Source: Planctomycetota bacterium (GTDB lineage: Bacteria > Planctomycetota > Phycisphaerae > WQYP01). From it: a DNA stretch of 14,439 bases. The translations under genes and the position numbers were made by a program. The DNA lies in the NCBI GenBank assembly GCA_021805585.1, contig JAJZEY010000579.1, positions 1 to 14,439 on the forward strand. The letters are read 5' to 3'. The notes under the pieces were generated by a model, which saw only the letters and a program-made list of their open reading frames with translations, did not search any database and had not been told where the DNA came from. Positions 8,701 through 13,831 of this stretch are shown here, piece by piece (the first letter of the stretch is position 1; every line of letters begins with the position of its first letter).

Positions 8701-9267
8701 CAACCCGTATCCATTCATCAGCGGTCCGAAGTTAATTTGCAGAACACGCATTTTTGGAAGAAATCGCGTCGCGCCGGAGCCGGAACCGGCAATTGCATTC
8801 TGCGGATGCCGGGCAAAATTCCACACCACATGATTCCAACCGGGCGAAACATCCGCCATAGACCAGTATGGATTTCCCCTATTAACCGCAAGGCGAACAT
8901 CATAGCGGCCAAAAAAATGGGCGGCGGCCGATTTGGGCACGTAAACCCAAAGGGTCATTTCACGATACTTTTTCAGATCAATCGATCGCGAAAAAGTCAT
9001 GCGTAAGGTCGGGCGCACGCCGCCCTTCCGGGGATTTTTTGATTCATCTGCGATAATTTCCAGACTGCCCGTTCCCTGATGAATAAACGCCGGCGCGGTA
9101 TTTAACTTCATGCGCACGCCGGGACCGAAAATTCGCATGGATGCAATATCCGAAGCCGTATCGAAACCCGCGACCATTTTTCGCGGCGTATACGCGCCGG
9201 TCGGACCGACGGCCACCAGCGCAAGACAAATAGCTGTGAATGCACCAGCCCATAATCTCATTCGCAT
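5785..9267 (-). CDS. Secreted rhamnogalacturonan lyase-like protein (PL4) with HEAT repeats
   Basis: This 1160-residue protein has an N-terminal signal peptide (to about residue 25) and should be secreted or periplasmic. Residues about 32-200 resemble a beta-sandwich carbohydrate-binding module. Residues about 210-500 are HEAT-like repeats (SRRYQAVGRLRAIGGLKVLP; VRGAARRAMEAI; VVRARAAEAFSHMRPAVIKL). Residues about 536-835 match the polysaccharide lyase family 4 catalytic region: YVYTFP, PFRWEEHYVLR, KHEWMNYERMSHVTGLVG and HWKKIYGPMYFYLDKGPN. A fibronectin-like regulatory domain (about 843-953, with RSDANGHFLIKNVEPGKYDL) and a terminal jelly-roll domain (about 959-1149, from VWQIGTPTRTVTQF to MAYDCIRLSM) complete the usual PL4 trio. 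PL4 enzymes cleave rhamnogalacturonan I by beta-elimination. The ATG at 9267 is chosen over an earlier in-frame codon at 9312 because GAGGCG precedes it and it leaves a clean signal peptide. I could not assign the catalytic Lys/His pair with certainty. HEAT repeats fused to PL4 are unusual. Confidence 0.87.
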   Translation of the reverse strand: MRMRLWAGAFTAICLALVAVGPTGAYTPRKMVAGFDTASDIASMRIFGPGVRMKLNTAPAFIHQGTGSLEIIADESKNPRKGGVRPTLRMTFSRSIDLKKYREMTLWVYVPKSAAAHFFGRYDVRLAVNRGNPYWSMADVSPGWNHVVWNFARHPQNAIAGSGSGATRFLPKMRVLQINFGPLMNGYGLSKIYVDDLRLVPMRRLVSTTPEELESVLGNDDSWSRRYQAVGRLRAIGGLKVLPAIMNATEDHVPLVRGAARRAMEAIVRSSGKSAWPDLLDALHIGTPRQRIAVVHLVSRLGVAEMGKKVIPVLQGELLDNDYYTRSAARQGLVKLGVTEGQIAIHLAGMLQSPDGQRVHDALRVLADIGPAATPALPAILKVLRNSAEPLVTRQWALRAAWWTNDHVLKPADWIVGLKHGAMGVYRHLPNLAMIRLEAAGVSSVGILSRELLGAKSPVVRARAAEAFSHMRPAVIKLAAGALQKALHDSAWYVAWQAGRDLHRAGLPVRQLKPLQVRLAGAPVTVVRHGDEVILANGKVRMVFDKTAIDPGPVSVQLDGGTNMVHSRWVHHILAFRHSKANNMFERQWLQKVGGSPINKHFVQAIIHRGPEEAEYVYTFPADHASPFRWEEHYVLRRGNSGFYVYFVLRNMTGKAMPNSIYQGSSQSIGLEFNFLVAATRSLFTTKIMSDNLRGPTSFGFPRQNYLQYPDIYQATWRLPNGEVDAKHEWMNYERMSHVTGLVGPKYGLWLVFPSYSFLDGTEPLLQMTAFVGPLFIIGMDNKYYVPTATYVGAHWKKIYGPMYFYLDKGPNREEMWIAAKRAALARRHAWPLHWVKNAFYQSRGAVEGTVGVSLKKAEKDGRKGAPLKRAWVILSLPPKNVPADLYGAWLRNIGSFMYWTRSDANGHFLIKNVEPGKYDLFVWKSGILGEARRNGLVVKGSKTLKESRLDIHPLKFGKTVWQIGTPTRTVTQFRNGGNFHIWENYLRYGMNFPHGVNYYIGKSNAKKDWNYLQPAIVQGHQTPTTWNIHFNLADAPTGYPVLTLVCGGRYARMNVFANGQKIGSIHTNVGLQLVRTAPYGELIIRNFNFSRRLLHKGKNIISLSFASSVPGNEIHGIYRATLAGGKVARTVRPNWTSFMAYDCIRLSMAKTPPHGQVGK
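9197..9208. repeat. Copy of the CCGGTCGGACCG palindrome inside the lyase signal-peptide region
   Basis: CCGGTCGGACCG occurs here in the codons of the lyase signal peptide (VGPTG) and again at 9359-9370, beside the -35 element. The core CGGTC-G-GACCG is an odd-length palindrome. The two copies are 162 bp apart and flank the predicted transcription start. It may be a coincidence of codon use or a downstream operator. Confidence 0.4.
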
Positions 9268-9328
9268 CGTTCGCCTCTGAATTGTGGAAACATGACACAC
9301 CACAGATAACAATTATGCCGTAAAACGG

Positions 9329-9358
9329 ATAATACATTCATGAAGGACTTGGCGTCAA
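9329..9358 (-). promoter_or_regulatory. Candidate promoter of the PL4 lyase gene
   Basis: On the minus strand TTGACG (9358-9353) and TATTAT (9334-9329) each match five of six consensus bases and are separated by 18 nt. Transcription would start near 9322, giving a leader of about 55 nt before the ATG at 9267. This is the best-matched promoter in the window. The upstream edge of the -35 is contiguous with a palindrome. Confidence 0.5.
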
Positions 9359-9392
9359 CCGGTCGGACCGGCGGGTCTGCGGGATAGCAGAC
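9359..9392. promoter_or_regulatory. Two adjacent inverted repeats at the lyase promoter, possible operators
   Basis: CCGGTC-G-GACCGG (9359-9371) is a perfect 6-1-6 inverted repeat touching the -35 hexamer. Only 3 bp further upstream, GTCTGC (9375-9380) and GCAGAC (9387-9392) form a second perfect inverted repeat with a 6-bp spacer. Dyads placed directly upstream of a -35 element are typical of activator or repressor sites. No regulator gene is in the window, so the cognate protein is unknown. Confidence 0.45.
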
Positions 9393-9543
9393 GAAATATT
9401 AGAAAAATCAGAAAACTCCCACATCGTCAAACTTCCGCCGCCCGCAAATAACAAGATCCCGTGCTGTCGCTTTTGGCATAGCGGCTTTTCATAGTCCGAC
9501 GTGGTAAGCCGAATCCTTAATGCGACTTGGCTCAACGAACAAA

Positions 9544-9576
9544 GCTTGCAAGCCACGCCGGCCGGCCCGCCGGCCG
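9544..9576. repeat. Paired palindromes
   Basis: GCTTGCAAGC (9544-9553) is a perfect 10-bp palindrome. Five bases later CGGCCGGC-CC-GCCGGCCG (9559-9576) is an inverted repeat with 8-bp arms. The second is purely G/C and would form a very stable hairpin in RNA or single-stranded DNA. No gene boundary is close enough to make it an obvious terminator, and no T run follows on either strand. Confidence 0.6.
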
Positions 9577-9630
9577 TTGGTGTTTGAATTCGCTTCGATC
9601 GGCAATCGTCAGCAAAACCATTTAGCCGTC

Positions 9631-9654
9631 GGCCAGGACCGCGGGCGTCCGGCC
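9631..9654. repeat. GC-rich imperfect inverted repeat
   Basis: GGCC-A-GGAC (9631-9639) pairs with GTCC-GGCC (9647-9654) around a 7-base loop, giving an 8-bp stem with one bulged A. It is one of several stems in the same gap. No T run follows. Confidence 0.45.
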
Positions 9655-9731
9655 TGCTTGGCACCCTGCCACAGCCCGGTGCGTCCCCCGCGGCACATAT
9701 ACCGCAATGACGGGATATCAACACTACTTAC

Positions 9732-9747
9732 GATATATGCATATATC
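9732..9747. repeat. Perfect 16-bp AT-rich palindrome
   Basis: GATATATG-CATATATC is a perfect 16-bp palindrome with no spacer, standing in a short AT-rich island (about 9722-9760) inside otherwise GC-rich DNA. It could be a dimeric regulator site or a cruciform-prone sequence. No nearby start codon makes its target clear. Confidence 0.6.
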
Positions 9748-9924
9748 TTATTAATATTGCGATTGTGCCTTCGACGGCTTCCTTCCCGCGACATCCCGTA
9801 GCGGGGGCATTTTGCCCATGAGAGCGATCGGATGGATTTCATATACTTAAGTACCCGTTCAATGCGCCCCCCCCTACATGGTAATCCTTTATGATTCGCG
9901 TGAACGCCCGCGGCGCGCGACGAA

Positions 9925-9941
9925 GCGGGCGGGACGCCCGC
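9925..9941 (+). repeat. GC-rich intergenic hairpin, copy A
   Basis: GCGGGCG-GGA-CGCCCGC has perfect 7-bp arms with a 3-base loop and is followed by CCCCCAAAG. Its core GGGC-SR-GACG and the C-rich flank recur, in opposite orientation, in the hairpins at 11166-11184 and 11196-11214. This marks it as a member of a dispersed, REP-like intergenic family. It lies about 175 bp beyond the PAP2 stop. Confidence 0.6.
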
Positions 9942-10115
9942 CCCCCAAAGTAAACGGCAGGGGCCGCCAATCAGGATTGACCACTTTTTCTAAATTCACC
10001 CGCTCACTCTTTTTTTTGCCGTTTAACCGCTCTCATGTCAGCCAGAGGCGAAATCCCGATACCAAATCATTCGAATGTGTTGAAATGTTAACAAATAGCC
10101 CTGAACGCGCGGCCT

Positions 10116-10901
10116 CTATACTTTCGTCGTGGCTACGGCTTTATTTTCGGTAAAAATCCAAGCCTGCCATTTCCGTGGCAGCACTGCGATCAATTTTCCA
10201 GGCCAGCCCAGCCACAACACGGTCCGCACCACACTCACGGCCAATAAACCGCCCGCGACGACATCGGATGGAAAATGCGCGTGCCGCATGACACGCTGCC
10301 ACGCCACCACCAGCCCCATGAAATAGAACAATCCACGCCCGCGCGGATAAAACCAGGAAAGACCCGCCGCCAGGGCGAACGCCCCGCTGGTGTGCGCACT
10401 GGGAAAGGATTGATACGAGGCACCATGGCCGAAGCCATACGCCGGGCCAAGGAAGTGATATAAACCGTTGTGCAAAACCCATGGCCGGGTGCGACCGAAA
10501 AGTCCCTTAAATAAATAACAGCACGCCACCGCACTTAAACAGCCGGTGGCCAGGGCAATTGCCCGCCGCCGTCCCTGCGGGTCAATAAGCGCTACGGCCA
10601 GAATTACAATGACTGAACAGGTCCACTGACCAAACTGCATCGCCCAGATCAATTCCAGATTCACGTCGGATTTGAACACCACCGGATGCTGATACAACCA
10701 GCCGGCGATCGGCGTATCAAAGACAAATGCCACGGCCAACAGAATCAGCACCAACAAGAATTTAAGGTAGCGCGGCCATGCCAAGTCAAACTGCCACGGC
10801 GCGGGTTGATACCAGACGGGTGGATTTTCGGCCCCATTTTTCAAAGGCCTTTCCGGATCGGGCGATTGGCCATTAACAGGTTGCGGGTCACTTTGTTCCA
10901 T
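10116..10901 (-). CDS. PAP2-family membrane phosphatase
   Basis: The protein has 261 residues. The three phosphatase motifs of the PAP2 superfamily are all present: K132-x6-R139-P140 (KGLFGRTRP), PSAH at 167-170, and R203-x5-H209-x3-D213 (RVMRHAHFPSD). His170 and His209 are the expected catalytic pair. Hydrophobic segments near 46-61, 93-106, 115-130, 173-184, 191-201 and 215-231 fit a six-span inner-membrane enzyme. Family members dephosphorylate lipid phosphates; near EPS genes a plausible substrate is undecaprenyl pyrophosphate, which carries glycan intermediates, but phosphatidic acid phosphatase cannot be excluded. The first 40 residues are a Pro/Asn-rich cytoplasmic extension. The ATG at 10901 lacks a clear Shine-Dalgarno sequence, and no better start lies before the motifs. 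The gene stands alone, with about 850 bp to the lyase start, flanked by related GC-rich hairpins on both sides. Confidence 0.92.
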   Translation of the reverse strand: MEQSDPQPVNGQSPDPERPLKNGAENPPVWYQPAPWQFDLAWPRYLKFLLVLILLAVAFVFDTPIAGWLYQHPVVFKSDVNLELIWAMQFGQWTCSVIVILAVALIDPQGRRRAIALATGCLSAVACCYLFKGLFGRTRPWVLHNGLYHFLGPAYGFGHGASYQSFPSAHTSGAFALAAGLSWFYPRGRGLFYFMGLVVAWQRVMRHAHFPSDVVAGGLLAVSVVRTVLWLGWPGKLIAVLPRKWQAWIFTENKAVATTKV

Positions 10902-10930
10902 AATTCGTGAATAAACAACCCGCTTGCGTT

Positions 10931-10965
10931 TGTCAAGAACCTTTTTGACGACAACCTTTTTGGCG
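10931..10965 (-). promoter_or_regulatory. Candidate -35 and direct repeats upstream of the PAP2 gene
   Basis: On the minus strand a perfect TTGACA (10936-10931) lies about 30 nt before the PAP2 ATG, but the -10 region is poor (TATTCA at 17 nt). Directly upstream are two 13-bp units, CGTCAAAAAGGTT (10950-10938) and CGCCAAAAAGGTT (10965-10953), with one mismatch and a period of 15 bp. A weak -10 preceded by tandem sites is the layout expected of an activator-dependent promoter. The short gap to the ATG would leave almost no leader, which fits the lack of a ribosome site. Confidence 0.4.
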
Positions 10966-11421
10966 GATCAATGACGCGCAGTCGGGTGTGCCCGCTGTTA
11001 TCGGAAAAGGTGGCAAGTTGCGATTCGGCAATATTTTTGTGCCTACCAGTCGCGCCACCTTCATCGGCTACACTATCTCCTGATCGGCGTGGCTGCGGCA
11101 ACGCTGGGAAGCGGACATTGTGGCCGTTTCATTTGTCGGGCCAAAGGCCCGCCCCCCAGAGTTTGGCGGGCGCGTCTCGCCCGCAAAGATTGGGGCGTGG
11201 GCGTCTGGCCCACGTCGTCGTCGTCACTGGAAAGAAAACGGTTGCGGTGCTCTGTCACGTCAAGGCCCCAACTATACTTTGCAATATTTTTTCTTCCCGA
11301 TACAAAGCGGGCAGACCCAACTTTTTGAGGGAGCAATTACGCACAGCCGCGCCGCGCACTGAAGGCTGTCCGTCATTTTCCGGTATGCTACAATTCCACC
11401 GGCCTTTTCAGGAGACCAGAC
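10966..11421. other. Divergent intergenic region ahead of the GH28 gene
   Basis: No gene is supported between the PAP2 and GH28 starts; the long plus-strand frame from 10971 runs through the hairpin cluster and then out of frame through GH28. For GH28, TACAAT (11389-11394) is an acceptable -10 but its -35 at 17 nt (CTGTCC) is poor; TTGCAA near 11280 with TACAAA 16 nt later is an alternative. AGGAG at 11410-11414 is the GH28 ribosome site. The centre holds the hairpin cluster listed next. Confidence 0.5.
11138..11225 (-). repeat. GC-rich hairpin cluster, copies B and C, with a GTC microsatellite
   Basis: Three stems follow one another: GGGCC-AAA-GGCCC (11138-11150), GCGGGCG-CGTCT-CGCCCGC (11166-11184) and CGTGGGC-GTCTG-GCCCACG (11196-11214), then four GTC triplets (11214-11225). 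Read on the minus strand, the latter two carry GGGC-SR-GACG cores, and the last also has a C-rich flank, like the hairpin at 9925-9941. The copies therefore face the opposite way to copy A. None is followed by a T run, so they are not typical terminators. Confidence 0.65.
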
Positions 11422-13401
11422 GTGCCGAAATTTTCGGGTATGCCGCTGACCGTATGGACGCTTTTCGCTCTATTTTTCGGTTTTGCCCAGGCGCAGACCG
11501 GCGACGGTTTGCCTGCCGCAGCGCCTGCGGCAAACACCCCCCACTGGAATGCGACACTTTATCACCACATTCTGGCCACGATTCATCCGCCGACGTTTCC
11601 CGGCCGCCAATTCAGCGTGACCGCCTATGGCGCGATTGCCGACGGCACCACCAACTGCCGCCGCGCGTTTGCAAGGGCCATTGAGGCCTGTCATAAAGCC
11701 GGCGGGGGAACGGTGCGGGTACCCGCCGGCACTTACCTGTGCAAAGGATCCATCCGGCTTTTATCCAACGTTAATTTGCATCTGAATTTTGGCGCGGTGG
11801 TGCGTTTTGGCTTGAATCCAGCGGACTATCTGAAGCGTGATGGCCCGCACAAAGGCTGCGCTCTGGTGCGTTATGAAGGTGTCTGGATTTACAACTATCA
11901 GCCGCTGATATACGCCATTCACCAACGGAATATTGCCATTACCGGGCACGGCATTTTCGGCGGCGGACGGAACCGGTCACACTCGCCCTGGCTAAGGTGG
12001 TACAAAAGTCAGCTTAAGAAAAAGTGGGCGGATCGCAAACTTGTTCGTGCAATGGCCAACAATCTGCCGGCAATGGCCAAGCGGGTCATGGGACCGGGAT
12101 ACCATCTGATGCCGGAATTCTGCGACCTGGAATTCTGCGGCAATATTCTGATCAGCGGTGTGACTTTCCGCCATTCGCCGTTTTGGACCATTCACCCCTG
12201 TTTCTGCGACAATGTCACCATCCAAAATGTCGTGGTGTACAACAACAAGCTGAACATGGACGACGGAATTGATCTGGACTCCACGCAAAATGTGCTGATT
12301 CAGAAATGCCATATCCACACCGATGACGACAATATTGTGATTAAAAGCGGAAAAAATGCCGACGGATGGATCGTCAATGGGGGCCGCCCCACGGAAAACG
12401 TTGTGATCCAAAACAACTGGCTTTCACATAACATCGGATTCGGAAGTGAAATGTCCGGTGGAATCCGCAACGTGTGCGCGCTGAACAATGAATTCGGCAA
12501 GGGTGCCAATATTATTTTTATGAAATGGGGTGGGCGTCGCGGCGGCTTTATACGCCATATTTATTTCCGCGGCATCAAGGCTAAAATTGCCCGTTCCCTG
12601 GCGGATCAGGCGGTCAATTGGGCCGGAAAATACAAATTGCCGGATGCCGGCTTTGCGCCGGATATTCGGGACTGGTCCATTTCGCGGGTACAAATAGGGC
12701 AAATAAGCCAGCCACCGCCCAAAGGCAAGGGTCGCTTTTCCCCCCAGCCGGTCGTGGCCATGCTGAACCTTCAACCCGTGCCCATGGCGGACATCCGCTT
12801 CAGTCACGTAAATATTCAACATATCCAGACCGGACTAACCGGCTTTTGGTTTAAAAATGCGGCTGGCCTTCATTTTCACAACGTTCGCTTAAACGGCCAG
12901 TCCATCGTCAATCTGCATCCCGCCGCGCACAAGGTTGGTCGGATCGTGGTTCTAAGCTGGCAACCAGACTCCGTCGCGGATGGCTACGCCGTTTATATCA
13001 ATGGCCGATGTGTGGCCCTGACCCATGACCCGTTGCAGCACACATGGCGGATACGCCATCCGCGGCCATCGACGAAGCCCTGTTATTTTGGTGTTGGAAT
13101 AATTAGCGCAAGCGATCGCCCGTTGTTGATTCAGAATGTCAAATATTCTTCATTTCCCCGCCCGGCCGGCGGGCGGTTGCGGAAACGGCTGGCCGTGGCG
13201 GAACGGCTGTTTTCCGGAGTCTGGCACGCACCAGCCACAGTGCCCGCGAACTACACGCCCCGGCAGCGAGCTATTTCCAACCTTTATTACTGGATTCACG
13301 CGGCGCGACTGGTGCTGCGGAACACCACTGCCACCCACGCGATGGTAAAAATGGCGCGGATGCGGCTGAATCTGGCTATTCAGCAAGTCAACAGCCGATA
13401 A
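11422..13401 (+). CDS. Secreted GH28 polygalacturonase-like protein with C-terminal Fn3-like domain
   Basis: The protein has 659 residues. A signal peptide ending near FAQA (residue 24) indicates export. Residues about 64-490 form a right-handed beta-helix of glycoside hydrolase family 28: FSVTAYGAIADGTTN at the start, then NMDDGIDLDS (278-287), TDDDNIVIKSG (300-310) and SHNIGFGSEMSGG (335-347). The Asp at 281, the Asp pair 302-303 and His336 correspond to the GH28 catalytic and binding motifs. The usual NTDG reads MDDG, and the usual RIK reads FMKW with Lys368. GH28 enzymes hydrolyse galacturonan or rhamnogalacturonan backbones. Residues about 507-577 look like a fibronectin type III domain (VLSWQPDSVADGYAVYING), followed by a basic helical tail to 659 that I do not recognise. 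The GTG start at 11422 has AGGAG 7 nt upstream; an in-frame ATG at 11440 is less well placed. The gene diverges from the PAP2 gene. Confidence 0.9.
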   Translation: MPKFSGMPLTVWTLFALFFGFAQAQTGDGLPAAAPAANTPHWNATLYHHILATIHPPTFPGRQFSVTAYGAIADGTTNCRRAFARAIEACHKAGGGTVRVPAGTYLCKGSIRLLSNVNLHLNFGAVVRFGLNPADYLKRDGPHKGCALVRYEGVWIYNYQPLIYAIHQRNIAITGHGIFGGGRNRSHSPWLRWYKSQLKKKWADRKLVRAMANNLPAMAKRVMGPGYHLMPEFCDLEFCGNILISGVTFRHSPFWTIHPCFCDNVTIQNVVVYNNKLNMDDGIDLDSTQNVLIQKCHIHTDDDNIVIKSGKNADGWIVNGGRPTENVVIQNNWLSHNIGFGSEMSGGIRNVCALNNEFGKGANIIFMKWGGRRGGFIRHIYFRGIKAKIARSLADQAVNWAGKYKLPDAGFAPDIRDWSISRVQIGQISQPPPKGKGRFSPQPVVAMLNLQPVPMADIRFSHVNIQHIQTGLTGFWFKNAAGLHFHNVRLNGQSIVNLHPAAHKVGRIVVLSWQPDSVADGYAVYINGRCVALTHDPLQHTWRIRHPRPSTKPCYFGVGIISASDRPLLIQNVKYSSFPRPAGGRLRKRLAVAERLFSGVWHAPATVPANYTPRQRAISNLYYWIHAARLVLRNTTATHAMVKMARMRLNLAIQQVNSR

Positions 13402-13831
13402 CACCGCGTGAAGAAAACCGGTCCATGTCCGCCACCGGTCGTTCCCGCTTTCGGCAGTGCGCGCCGGCCAGGCACCAAAAAGCCTGTTGACTCGCGTCCG
13501 ACACCAAATCCATGCTTGCTGCAACTAAACCGCGGGCGAAGCGTGCATTACCAGAGTGGCATGGACGGGCGACCGATTGGATATTCGCCCCGTTGCCGCC
13601 ACGCGAATGCCGGCGCGGAAATATCGTCCGCTATCCGCGTTAACAATGCGGCTGGAAGGCAAACGCCTTTCGCGGCCTGTATAATAAAGCAGGAAATCTT
13701 GAGGAATATAGCCGACGGATTCTCCATACAGGCCCATACGCGGCCTGGTTCTACGGTATTTGCGGCTGCCCCGGCGTGGCAAACGAATTAAAGGATTTGT
13801 GCCGGGAAATATTAATCGCAGAAGGATGGAC
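13402..13831. other. Intergenic region between the GH28 and sulfotransferase genes
   Basis: No confident gene lies in these 430 bp. Two ACCGGT copies (13417-13422, 13434-13439) can pair as a 6-bp stem just after the GH28 stop, but no T run follows. GGGCGA (13567-13572) pairs with TCGCCC (13585-13590). AAGGC-AAAC-GCCTT (13656-13669) is a perfect small hairpin 10 bp upstream of TATAAT (13680-13685), a possible -10 for the sulfotransferase with no good -35 and a leader of about 140 nt. A minus-strand frame ending at 13525 is long but unsupported. Confidence 0.5.

Larger units (their letters stand above)
9393..10115. other. Palindrome-rich non-coding gap
   Basis: No credible gene was found in these 723 bp. 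Several frames are open for 60-130 codons on both strands, but they overlap one another, lack ribosome sites and have Arg/Pro/Gly-rich compositions typical of read-through in GC-rich repeats. The stretch mixes GC-rich inverted repeats (listed separately) with AT-rich DNA around 9722-9760 and an 8-T run at about 10010-10018. The T run is not preceded by a plus-strand stem, and on the minus strand, downstream of the PAP2 gene, it reads as A, so it is not a terminator for that gene. Confidence 0.6.

Noticed and set aside
9520..9801. Plus-strand frame of 93 codons in the lyase-PAP2 gap
   Set aside because: It overlaps several palindromes, has no ribosome site, and competes with equally long frames on the other strand.
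9878..10153. Plus-strand frame reaching into the PAP2 3' end
   Set aside because: It translates hairpin copy A and overlaps the PAP2 coding region antisense; no family resemblance.
10971..11684. 237-codon plus-strand frame
   Set aside because: It runs through the GC-rich hairpin cluster and then into GH28 out of frame; composition is Arg/Pro-rich and GH28 is well supported.
13142..13182. GC palindrome CCGCCCG-GCCGG-CGGGCGG near the GH28 C-terminus
   Set aside because: It falls in coding sequence between the Fn3-like domain and the tail, where Pro/Gly/Arg codons explain the composition.
13653..13690. Possible c-di-GMP riboswitch before the sulfotransferase
   Set aside because: A GGCAAAC string is present, but the other conserved blocks of the GEMM class are absent.
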